Below, in pieces: positions 26,046-34,068 of a stretch of DNA of 53,535 nucleotides (within the stretch, counting starts at the first letter, position 1; every line of letters begins with the position of its first letter). This DNA is from CAYVUV01 sp964455095 (lineage in GTDB: Bacteria > Desulfobacterota > Binatia > HRBIN30 > CADEER01). The translations under genes were made by a program, and so were the position numbers. The notes below the pieces were generated by a model. It saw nothing but the letters and a program-made list of their open reading frames with translations, had not been told where the DNA came from and searched no databases. The stretch lies in contig CAYVUV010000423.1 in assembly GCA_964455095.1 (NCBI GenBank), forward strand, positions 1-53,535. The letters run 5' to 3'.

Positions 26046-27236
26046 ATGGGACTGCTGCGCCGGCTCCTCGCCGGGCTGGTGCTGGCAGGATTTGGCCTCG
26101 CACTGGCGCTCGGTACGATGGAGGTGGGCGTGCGCCTGCTCCACCTGGTGCCGGCGCGATTCTGGGAGGCGGACCCCCTGCTCGGCACCAAGCACATCGC
26201 CGGCATGAAAGGCTGGTGGACGCAGGAGGAGCACGAGTTCAGCGTGCCCGTGCAGATCAACTCGCTGGGGTTGCGCGATGTCGAACGGCCACTGGCCAAA
26301 CCGCCGGGTGTGTTTCGCATTTTGCTGGTCGGCGATTCGTATATCGAAGCCTTGCAGGTACCGCTCGAACAGAGTCTTGGCCGGCAACTGGAATCGCGGC
26401 TCAACGCCGAGGCGGGAGGCGAGCGCTATCAAGTCATCAGCGCGGGCGTGAGCGGGTATGGAACGGCCAGCGAGCTGCTCTTCTACCAAACCGTCGGCCG
26501 GCGTTACGACCCCGACCTGGTTCTGCTCGCCTTCTATCCCGGCAACGACGTGCGCAACAACAGTCCGGTGCTGGAACCAACGCTGCGACCCGAATACGAT
26601 GCAAGTGGTTCCCTCCAGCGCGTGGTCGGGCGCGGCGCTGAAGCGCCGGCACCGAAGGGCCTCACGCAGGCCATGCTGAGCCATTGGCAGACATACCAGT
26701 ACGTTCGAAAGCAGTTGCTGACACGCAATCCGGCTGCGTCCAACTTCCTCGTGCGCCTCGGCCTCATGCAACAGCAGGCGGTGCGTGAAGTGCCAATGGC
26801 CGACGGTGTCCCGGTGGACTACCTGGTCTACGCGGCCGCACCGCCGCGAGAATGGGAAGAAGCCTGGCGTCACAGCGAAGCCCTCATCAGCGCATTCCGT
26901 GCCGCGGCGGTGGGTGATGGTGCGCGGTTCGCGGTGCTGATCGTCACGGCGCGCGACCACATCTACAGTGATTCGTGGAGCCAGGTGCAGGCTGCGTATC
27001 CCGAAATGGCCAGGGTAAAATGGGATCTGGATGGTCCGGAACGCCACCTGACGGCGTGGTGCACGGCACAGAATCTACCCTGCCTGCAGTTGTCGCGTTC
27101 CTTCGCGGCGCACGCGAAGAGCGGGCCGCGACTGCACTTCGTACACGACGGACATTGGACGGCTGCCGGGCACGCGCTGGCAGCCGATGAGGCGGCGGCT
27201 TTTCTGCGCTCGGCGCAGCTGATTCCCGCCAATTGA
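26046..27236 (+). CDS. SGNH/GDSL-fold hydrolase or acyltransferase, membrane-anchored
   Basis: A 396-aa protein. An N-terminal uncleaved TM/signal anchor (about 5-30, RLLAGLVLAGFGLALALGTMEV) predicts a periplasmic active site. SGNH blocks are visible: block I LLVGDSYIEA with catalytic S98, block II glycine in SAGVSGYGT, block III YPGNDVRNN, and block V HDGHWTAAGH with D368 and H370. The HWT form of block V is found in AlgX/AlgJ-like polysaccharide acetyl-modifying enzymes as well as esterases. The gene follows the carbamoyltransferase after six bases, so it probably acts on the same polymer. Whether it adds or removes acyl groups is not decided by the sequence. Confidence 0.87.
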   Translation: MGLLRRLLAGLVLAGFGLALALGTMEVGVRLLHLVPARFWEADPLLGTKHIAGMKGWWTQEEHEFSVPVQINSLGLRDVERPLAKPPGVFRILLVGDSYIEALQVPLEQSLGRQLESRLNAEAGGERYQVISAGVSGYGTASELLFYQTVGRRYDPDLVLLAFYPGNDVRNNSPVLEPTLRPEYDASGSLQRVVGRGAEAPAPKGLTQAMLSHWQTYQYVRKQLLTRNPAASNFLVRLGLMQQQAVREVPMADGVPVDYLVYAAAPPREWEEAWRHSEALISAFRAAAVGDGARFAVLIVTARDHIYSDSWSQVQAAYPEMARVKWDLDGPERHLTAWCTAQNLPCLQLSRSFAAHAKSGPRLHFVHDGHWTAAGHALAADEAAAFLRSAQLIPAN

Positions 27237-27249
27237 ACTGGGAGGGACC

Positions 27250-27429
27250 ATGAAGGTTGGTGAAGATCTACGCACGCGTTTCGGCATTGCCGGTGAGCTG
27301 TTGAGCTTTCTCTGGCAACGCAAACTCTGGTGGCTGATCCCGATGGTGGTGACGCTTCTGGCAGTCGGGGGACTGTTGGTCACTGCACAGAGCTCAGCGC
27401 TGGGGCCATTCATCTACACGCTATTCTAA
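27250..27429 (+). CDS. DUF5989-like small membrane protein
   Basis: A 59-aa protein that starts at ATG 27250 after a good GGGAGG site. It has an amphipathic N-terminus, the segment LSFLWQRKLWWLIPM, one TM helix (about 28-48, WWLIPMVVTLLAVGGLLVTA) and the tail QSSALGPFIYTLF. The FLW-x-R-K-x-W-WLIP and PFIYTLF features match my memory of DUF5989, a small family that recurs beside carbamoyltransferases and SGNH proteins. The function is unknown. A role as a membrane subunit or anchor for the carbamoyltransferase is an inference from context. Confidence 0.8.
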   Translation: MKVGEDLRTRFGIAGELLSFLWQRKLWWLIPMVVTLLAVGGLLVTAQSSALGPFIYTLF

Positions 27430-27454
27430 TTGGGGGGAGGGGCGGTCTTATTGA

Positions 27455-30196
27455 ATGAGTCGAAAAGGATTCGTCATCGGAGTCTGCGCCGGAGTGCTGG
27501 CGAGTGCTCCGAGCGGAGTCCGTGCGGCCTGTACTTTCTATGTGCGCGCCGGTTCCGTGACCGCCCCCGAAACACCTGATATCGGGCGGACGCCGGAGAC
27601 GGCGTTCGCGAAGATCGGTGACGCCGCCCGAGCCCTCCGCCCCGACCAGACGAACCCCGGAGAGGTCGTCTGCGTCGGTCCGGGGGTGTACGTCGAAGGC
27701 AATATCACCCCCCGGCGATCGGGCATCGCCCAGTACCCGATCGTCTTCCGCGCTGACCCGAGCGGGGTAGCGACAGGTGACCCAGCCGGGCCGGTACGGC
27801 TGACGCCGCCGACGGACTTGCCTTCGGAGGAGACGCCGAGGGCAGGCTTCCTCCTGCTCGGCAATCGCTACATTGTCATCGAAGGATTTGCGATCGACGG
27901 TTTCTTCGATGCGGGTATTCAGGTGCGATCGGCGGTCGACGGGTCGGGGAACAGCAGTGAGATAACCATCCGCAACAACACGGTCCAGCGCGGCAACCGG
28001 TTCGGGATCGACATCAATGCCGAGAAAGCCGTCACCGTGGAAGGTAACGAGATCATCGGCAATCTCGGCAGCGGTCTGTCGATACAGAGCTGCGTCAACG
28101 CACCGCCGTTGGGAACACCGGACCCCCCGCCCCGGTGTCGGTCCGGACCGAGCGCTTTGATTGTTCCCGCCGTGTCGAACAACCGCATCGGGATCAATGG
28201 TGCGGAAGGGATCTTCTTTCGCGACGCTCAACGCGGCGCGGTGCAGAACAACATCGTGTTCAGCAACGGCAGCGCCGGCGTCACGCTGCGTTCGGCGGCC
28301 AACTTTCTGGTCGTGAACAATCTGATCTACGCCAACGGTGATGAGGGCCTGGCGATCGGCAGCGCCGATCTTCCCTCGCCGAATGTCACCGTGCTCAACA
28401 ACACGCTCTACGGCAACGGCCAATGGGGCGTGGAGATCGGGAGCGGCTTCGCCGCCTCGCCGGGCGGACTGGTGGTCAACAACATCGTACAGGGCAATGG
28501 CGGGGGCGCCCTCGGCATCGGTGTGTTGAACGAGATCGACCCGGCCATTCCGGCCCGCTCGACGTGCGGCTACACGGCCGGTTTCAACGTCACGGTCGAC
28601 ACCTACGGTCCGAAGACGCCGCGCAACGTATACGACGTGCGCGACGATCCCCAGTTCGCGGCGCCAGTCGCCGGCCCCGACGGCATTCTCGGGGGGCAGT
28701 TGATCGGCGACGAGATTGTAGACGCGTCCCGCGACGACACCTTCCGCCTCCGTCAGGGCGACACCGACAAGAGCCCGGCGGTCGATACCGGCTACGCCAG
28801 CGTCGCCGCCGTGGGGCTTGGCGGGTCGACCGCTGAGGATGGAAGCCCGGATACGGGATCGCTCGATGCGGGGTTTCACTATGGAGCGTCAGCCGCGCAG
28901 CGCATCACCGTGCCGATGCCGTTCATGCCGATCTATGTGCGTAAAACGGGTGACGATCGGAACGATGGCAAGGACCCGAACGACGCCCTGGAGACGATCG
29001 CAGTCGGGGCGCGCCGCGCCAGCGCTGGGGTGACGGTCGTCGTCGGGCCCGGGCGCTACCCCGAATGCCAGCTCCGGCCGCCGCCCGATGCCGGCCGGGC
29101 GGCGTTCGTCGGCGATGCGAACGGCCAGCAGACAGGGGATCGACCGGGCCCGGTGCTCATCGACGTCGATCCGGTGTGCTGTGCGATTGACGAGGTGACC
29201 AGTCAGTGCATTCCGGGACAGACCGGGTTCGACATTCCCAATTCGTGCTTCGTCGTCGTCGACGGTTTTCACATTCGCGGGGCGCGCGACGACGGTATCC
29301 AAATCGCCTCTGGCTCCAATGGTGCCGCCGTGCGGAACAACGTGCTCTTCTCCAACAGCAAACGGGGCGTCCAGGTGATCAATGCCGACGATGTGTCGAT
29401 TACCAATAACCTCATCTACGCCAATGGCTCGTGCGTTGAATCCGAGTGCCAGGGCGGCGGGATCCAGATCGGCGGGCGCGATGCCGGGCCCGGCTCGCGG
29501 CGCGCGGTGATCACGCACAACACCTGTTACCGCAACGGGGTGAACGGCATCCTGATCGGCGCCGGACCGGGCGCGTCGACACAGGCGATGGTGCGCTACA
29601 ACATCCTGCAGGAGAACGGCGAAAACGGCATTCAGTTGGGCAACAATACGACCGCCCCGCTGCATCTCGAGGGCTTCGTCGAGCGCTCAGGGTACAACGT
29701 CAACTTCGGCAACCGCGCTCCCTACGGCGCCATGACGCCGACACTCGACAGCGATCGATTCGACGACCCGCAGCTCGTCGACCCGGCGGGCGCCGACGGC
29801 ATTCTCGGCGGGCGCACGGGCGACACTTTTGCGGACGATGTCTTCTGCTTGAGCCAGACGGCGGCGGGTCAGGCGGCGCAAAGCCCCGGCGTCGACTACA
29901 GCGACATGACGGCCCAGGCGGCCGGTCTGAGCAATCGCTCGACGCGCACGGACGGCGTCGCCGACGTCGCCATGGCCGACCCTGGATACCACTCCCGCGC
30001 GCTGGTCTCGGAGATGTTGGGCGACTGCAACGACGACGGCGTGGTGACGGTCGACGAGCTCATCCTCGGGGTGAACATCGCCCTCGGGCTGGCGCCGGTG
30101 AGCAGCTGTCAGATCTTGGATTGGAACGACAACGGTGCCGTGGGAATCGACGAGCTGGTGCAAGCCGTGCGCAATTCACTCGCGACGCCGCTCTGA
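27455..30196 (+). CDS. Secreted right-handed parallel beta-helix protein with dockerin-like C-terminus
   Basis: A 913-aa protein. A cleavable signal peptide (about 1-25, ending SGVRAA) is followed by two tandem beta-helix modules. The first spans about 27-480, the second starts at about 492; both open with a YVR-x-G motif, a short 'A-x-x-TI/KI' helix and a VGPG-x-Y turn, and then run as repeats rich in NN, SN and NG turns (NNTVQRGN, NNIVFSNGS, NNLIYANG), the PbH1 pattern. The C-terminus (856-913) has GDCNDDGVVTVDELI and a second WNDNGAVGIDEL, a pair of calcium-binding dockerin/EF-type loops. Polysaccharide lyase, C5-epimerase or tailspike-like carbohydrate binding are all possible. No catalytic residue can be assigned by eye. 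The gene has a strong G-rich ribosome site. Confidence 0.85.
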   Translation: MSRKGFVIGVCAGVLASAPSGVRAACTFYVRAGSVTAPETPDIGRTPETAFAKIGDAARALRPDQTNPGEVVCVGPGVYVEGNITPRRSGIAQYPIVFRADPSGVATGDPAGPVRLTPPTDLPSEETPRAGFLLLGNRYIVIEGFAIDGFFDAGIQVRSAVDGSGNSSEITIRNNTVQRGNRFGIDINAEKAVTVEGNEIIGNLGSGLSIQSCVNAPPLGTPDPPPRCRSGPSALIVPAVSNNRIGINGAEGIFFRDAQRGAVQNNIVFSNGSAGVTLRSAANFLVVNNLIYANGDEGLAIGSADLPSPNVTVLNNTLYGNGQWGVEIGSGFAASPGGLVVNNIVQGNGGGALGIGVLNEIDPAIPARSTCGYTAGFNVTVDTYGPKTPRNVYDVRDDPQFAAPVAGPDGILGGQLIGDEIVDASRDDTFRLRQGDTDKSPAVDTGYASVAAVGLGGSTAEDGSPDTGSLDAGFHYGASAAQRITVPMPFMPIYVRKTGDDRNDGKDPNDALETIAVGARRASAGVTVVVGPGRYPECQLRPPPDAGRAAFVGDANGQQTGDRPGPVLIDVDPVCCAIDEVTSQCIPGQTGFDIPNSCFVVVDGFHIRGARDDGIQIASGSNGAAVRNNVLFSNSKRGVQVINADDVSITNNLIYANGSCVESECQGGGIQIGGRDAGPGSRRAVITHNTCYRNGVNGILIGAGPGASTQAMVRYNILQENGENGIQLGNNTTAPLHLEGFVERSGYNVNFGNRAPYGAMTPTLDSDRFDDPQLVDPAGADGILGGRTGDTFADDVFCLSQTAAGQAAQSPGVDYSDMTAQAAGLSNRSTRTDGVADVAMADPGYHSRALVSEMLGDCNDDGVVTVDELILGVNIALGLAPVSSCQILDWNDNGAVGIDELVQAVRNSLATPL

Positions 30197-30217
30197 GCTG
30201 TGAGGCATACGACCGAC

Positions 30218-31378
30218 ATGGACCGCGTGCGCATTCTGTACACCGTGACCTGGATGGAGGTCGGCGGCAGCCAGACACACCTGCTCCAGGTCCTGCGCCT
30301 GCTCGACCGCCAACGCTTCGAGCCGATGCTGTGCTGCCTCACCGGTCGCGGCGCGCTGCTGGAAGCCGCGCGGGCTACCGGGGTGCCGGTGTTCGACGGC
30401 GGCATGAAGAGCTTTCGCTCGCCACAGGTGGTCGCTGACATCGCGGCCCTGGCGCGCTTGATGCGCCGCGAACGCATCGACATCGTGCACAACTATCTGC
30501 TGCGCGCCAACGTCATTGGCACGATCGCGGGACGGATGGCGCGGGTGCCGGTCGTGCTCGGGAGCAAGCGCGGTTGCCACGAGCGGCGCGGCATGGAGCT
30601 CGTCGGCGCCAAGCTGTCGAACTGGCTGGCCGACCGCGTCACCGCCAACGCCGAGGCGGTGCGCGAGTTCGTGCACGACAACGAGGGGTGTCCGAAGGAA
30701 AAGATGGTGGTCATTCCCAGTGGCGTCGACACCGATCGGTTCCAACCCCTGCCAGCGGCCGACTACAAGGCTCGCCTCGGTCTCGATCCGGCCCGTCCCG
30801 TGGTCGGGATCGTCACGCGGATGCGCGTGCGCAAGGGGGTGGAGGAGTTCCTGCGCGCCATGGCGATGGTGCGCGCCAGTCATCCCGATGTGCAGGTGGC
30901 CGTGGTCGGCGAGGTCGAGCTCGATGAGGAGCTGACGCGCCTGGTGCGCGAAACCGGGTTGTCCGATCACCTCAAGCTGCTCGGCCGTCGCAGCGATATG
31001 CCCGAGGTGTTGTCCGCCTTCGACATGTTCGTGTTGTCATCGCACGACGAGGGCATGTCGAACGCCATCCTCGAAGCGATGGCGATGGAGCGGCCGGTGG
31101 TGGCCACCGACGTCGGCGGCACTGGCGAGGTAATTCGCCACGGCCAGTCCGGCTTGTTGGTGCCGCCGAAGGATCCGGTGCCCCTCGCGGCCGCGATCAT
31201 CGAGGTGATCGAGGACCCGAGTCGCGCCGCCGCCATGGGCCGCAGCGGTCGCGCAGTGGTGGTAGCTGGCTTCTCTGCCCGGGCGATGGTGCGTCAGATG
31301 GAGCGTTTGTACATCAATTTGCTGCACGAGCGCGGGGTGCAGTTGCCGGCCAATCTGCTGCTCGAGGCGGCGCCGTGA
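30218..31378 (+). CDS. GT4 family glycosyltransferase
   Basis: A 386-aa GT-B enzyme. The N-terminus VRILYTVTWMEVGGSQTHLLQVL holds the GG-x-x-x-H/x motif of the group. The C-terminal domain has VVGIVTRMRVRKGVEEFL, SSHDEGMSNAILEAMAMERPVVATD (the E-x7-E region) and GGTGEVIRHGQSGLLVPPKD. It should add a sugar to the lipid-linked repeat unit in the cytoplasm. ATG 30218 is preferred; GTG 30200 in the same frame would add six residues and cannot be excluded. It follows the beta-helix gene by 21 bases. Confidence 0.93.
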   Translation: MDRVRILYTVTWMEVGGSQTHLLQVLRLLDRQRFEPMLCCLTGRGALLEAARATGVPVFDGGMKSFRSPQVVADIAALARLMRRERIDIVHNYLLRANVIGTIAGRMARVPVVLGSKRGCHERRGMELVGAKLSNWLADRVTANAEAVREFVHDNEGCPKEKMVVIPSGVDTDRFQPLPAADYKARLGLDPARPVVGIVTRMRVRKGVEEFLRAMAMVRASHPDVQVAVVGEVELDEELTRLVRETGLSDHLKLLGRRSDMPEVLSAFDMFVLSSHDEGMSNAILEAMAMERPVVATDVGGTGEVIRHGQSGLLVPPKDPVPLAAAIIEVIEDPSRAAAMGRSGRAVVVAGFSARAMVRQMERLYINLLHERGVQLPANLLLEAAP

Positions 31379-31424
31379 GCGCGGTGCCGCGCAGTGGTTT
31401 CAATCGGTGCTTGGAGGCTAGACC

Positions 31425-32684
31425 ATGCAGGTAACGTATCTGGGGCATGCGGCAATTGTCGCCGAGGTCGACGGGACCCGGATCCTCATGGACCCGTGGC
31501 TGACCGACCCGACGTATCACGGCACGTGGTGGCACTATCCACCGCTGCGCGTCGGCGTGCGCGATCTGCCGAAGATCCACTATCTCTACATTTCCCACGA
31601 GCACCCCGATCACTTCGATCCGCCGACGCTGGCGCAGATCGACAAGGACGTTCCGGTCATCATCGCCAACTTTCGCCGCAAGCGCTTTCGCGACCGCATC
31701 GCCAAGATCGGCTTTCGCAACATCACGGAGATCGACTTCGGCAGCGACTTCCAATGCGACGGCACGCGACTGCGCCTCAAGCTGGTGCCACCCGATCGCC
31801 CGTGGGACGACAGTGCCATCATTCTGCGCGATGGCGAGACGACGGTGTTGAACGTCAACGACTGCCACCTCTCCGACGAGACCTTGCTGGCGGTCGGCCG
31901 AGAGCACGCCATCGACCTCGCCTTCCTGACCTTCACCGGTGCCAGCCAGTACCCGGGCTGTTTCAACTTTCCTTTGGCTTCGAAGATCGAGCGGGCGCGC
32001 TTCTCCAAGGACTCCCACCTCGAAGAGTTCGTCCACTGGGCCAAGCTGCTGAACACGAAACGCGCCGTGCCGGCCGCTGGCAACCACGCGCTGCTCGCCG
32101 AGGACCAGTTGTTCCTCAACACTCCGGAGTACGTGAACACGCCCGGTGAAGCGGTGGCGGCACTGGCGGCGGCGGCGCCGCACATTCAGGGGCTGCAGAT
32201 GAATCCGGGGGATGTCTGGACGCTGGCCGGTGGGCTGCAGCGCAGTGCGCCGGCGCCGGATTGGAGCCGGCGCATGGAGGATATCGAGGATCTGAGCCGC
32301 CAGGTCCGCAGCCGGGTGGCGGAGTACTTCGCCAGCGAGCCCGAGGCGCCCAAGGATCTCTACGAACGCTTTCAGAAGTACTTCACCGGGCTGATCGAGC
32401 GCGACCGCGCCGCGGCGGCGAACGTAAAGATTACGACGTGGTGGCAGGTGACCGGCCCGAACGGTGGCGACTGGGTCATCGACTTCGGCCGCAACAGTGA
32501 CTGGATACGGCGGGGCGTGCCCGACACGTGGAACCTGCGCATCACGATTCCGGACAAGCTCGTGCACCTCGGCGTCAGTGAACAGGCGATCTGGGAGAAC
32601 CTGGTGCTGTCTTTCCGCGTTCGCCTGGCGCGCCGGCCCGATCGTTACATGAGCGACTTCTGGACCTGGTTCTGCAGGATCTGA
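31425..32684 (+). CDS. Metallo-beta-lactamase-fold hydrolase
   Basis: A 419-aa protein. Residues 1-230 are an MBL fold: the opening MQVTYLGHAAIVAEVDGTRILMDPW, the zinc motif HEHPDH at 58-63, and a later metal-ligand region NVNDCHLSDE. The overall style, including DPWLTDPTYHGTWWHYPP, recalls the MBL part of CMP-N-acetylneuraminate hydroxylase-like and UlaG-like proteins. No Rieske motif is visible. The C-terminal third (about 290-419, WWQVTGPNGGDWVIDFGR and later) is a separate alpha/beta region reminiscent of SCP2-type lipid-binding folds. No signal peptide is seen. The gene is followed five bases later by an AlkP-fold gene, so both may act in one modification step. The substrate is unknown. 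ATG 31425 follows GGAGG. Confidence 0.8.
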   Translation: MQVTYLGHAAIVAEVDGTRILMDPWLTDPTYHGTWWHYPPLRVGVRDLPKIHYLYISHEHPDHFDPPTLAQIDKDVPVIIANFRRKRFRDRIAKIGFRNITEIDFGSDFQCDGTRLRLKLVPPDRPWDDSAIILRDGETTVLNVNDCHLSDETLLAVGREHAIDLAFLTFTGASQYPGCFNFPLASKIERARFSKDSHLEEFVHWAKLLNTKRAVPAAGNHALLAEDQLFLNTPEYVNTPGEAVAALAAAAPHIQGLQMNPGDVWTLAGGLQRSAPAPDWSRRMEDIEDLSRQVRSRVAEYFASEPEAPKDLYERFQKYFTGLIERDRAAAANVKITTWWQVTGPNGGDWVIDFGRNSDWIRRGVPDTWNLRITIPDKLVHLGVSEQAIWENLVLSFRVRLARRPDRYMSDFWTWFCRI

Positions 32685-32689
32685 GGGCG

Positions 32690-34030
32690 ATGGACGAGCG
32701 CTTGAACGTCTTGTTGGTGGTGCTCGACGGCGCGCGGCCGGACCATCTCTCGTGCGCGGGGTACGAGCGCGACACGACGCCGTTTCTCGACCAGGTCGCG
32801 CGCGAGGGCGTGCGCTTCGCACAAGCGGTGAGCAGCGCGCCGTGGACCCTGCCGGCACACGCGGCGATGTTCACCGGTCTGTTTTCGGTCACGCACGGTG
32901 CGACCAGCGAGCAGCCCGTGCTGAGTGGGGCGCACCGGGTGCTGGCCGAGCACCTCAAGGCGAACGGGTACCGCAGCGCGGCATTCTGCACCAACCCCTG
33001 GGTTAGCCCAGAGGCGGGGATGGGACGCGGCTTCGATCGCTTCCACACGCAGCGCGGTGGGCGCCTGACCGGTCGCGCCGCGGACTACGCCCGGCGGGCG
33101 AGTGACCGCGTCCTGGGCCGCAGAGACGCCGGTGCGCGGCGCACCAACCGCGCGGTCCTGGACTGGCTCGGCGCCAGTCAGGACCCCTTCTTCGCCTTTG
33201 TGCACTACAACGAAGCACATTTGCCGCTGCGGCCTCCGGCACCCTACGACCGGATGTTCATGCCGCGCCAGTTCGACGGTGCGCGCGTGCGCGCGGTGAA
33301 ACAGGGCGGCGATTCGGCGAGCTCCGCCGAGGATCTGGCCATCGTCCGCGCCCTGTACGACGGTGCGCTGCGTTACGCCGATATGCGCTTGAAAGAAGTG
33401 GCCGACGCACTGGCCGCGCAGGGTCGTTGGGATCGCACGTTACTGATCGTGACGGCTGACCACGGCGAGGACCTGGGCGAACACGGCGGCCTCGGGCACG
33501 CGAGCGGGATGTACGATACGCTGCTCCGCGTGCCGCTGCTCATCCGCTGCCCGGGGCGGGTGCCGCGCGGCTTCGTGGTCGAGGAGTTTGCGCAGCCCGT
33601 CGACCTGCTGCCGAGCATTCTCGAGCTCCTGCGGCTACCGCCTGCAGGTGGGTCCGTGCAAGGCCGAGCACTGCTCGTCGATGGGCACGCGACGCCGGGC
33701 CCTGAGTTCGTCATCGCCGAGCGCTTTCGCGCCCATCTCGATGCGCGCGGCCGCAGTCCTAGCAGCGGCGAGAAGCGCGGGGCAGATGTGCGGCAGAAGG
33801 CCATTCGAACGCGCCGCGAGAAGTTTGTCTGGCATTCTGACGAAGGCAATGAGCTGTATGATCTGGTGAGCGACCGCGGCGAGCAGCAGAACCTCATCGA
33901 GCGCGAGAGCGATCGCGCCGAGCAGCTCCGGCGGCGGCTGTTCGATTGGTTGGCTTCGGTCGAACGCGTCGAGTCGGATAGCGGTCAGGCGGCGGAGGCC
34001 GACGCGCAGGCGCGCCGGCAGCTCGATTGA
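32690..34030 (+). CDS. Soluble AlkP-superfamily (sulfatase-fold) enzyme with Thr nucleophile
   Basis: A 446-aa protein that starts directly with the catalytic domain (NVLLVVLDGARPDHL, metal ligand D13) and has no TM or signal segment, unlike the enzymes at 5078 and 12243. The nucleophile motif is APWTLPAHAAMFTG with T53 in place of the formylglycine Cys/Ser. The second metal site is VTADHGEDLGEHGGLGHAS, and GNELYDLVSDRGEQQNL is the usual sulfatase-family C-terminal strand. It is probably cytoplasmic, perhaps acting on a nucleotide- or lipid-linked intermediate. It follows the MBL-fold gene by five bases. Confidence 0.85.
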   Translation: MDERLNVLLVVLDGARPDHLSCAGYERDTTPFLDQVAREGVRFAQAVSSAPWTLPAHAAMFTGLFSVTHGATSEQPVLSGAHRVLAEHLKANGYRSAAFCTNPWVSPEAGMGRGFDRFHTQRGGRLTGRAADYARRASDRVLGRRDAGARRTNRAVLDWLGASQDPFFAFVHYNEAHLPLRPPAPYDRMFMPRQFDGARVRAVKQGGDSASSAEDLAIVRALYDGALRYADMRLKEVADALAAQGRWDRTLLIVTADHGEDLGEHGGLGHASGMYDTLLRVPLLIRCPGRVPRGFVVEEFAQPVDLLPSILELLRLPPAGGSVQGRALLVDGHATPGPEFVIAERFRAHLDARGRSPSSGEKRGADVRQKAIRTRREKFVWHSDEGNELYDLVSDRGEQQNLIERESDRAEQLRRRLFDWLASVERVESDSGQAAEADAQARRQLD

Positions 34031-34068
34031 CCGGCAACGGCTCGCGCAGTTTCCAACCGACGCACGGC

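Noticed and set aside
27455..30196. PEP-CTERM or other exosortase sorting signal on the beta-helix protein
   Set aside because: The C-terminus ends in dockerin-like loops and has no PEP motif, TM helix or basic tail.
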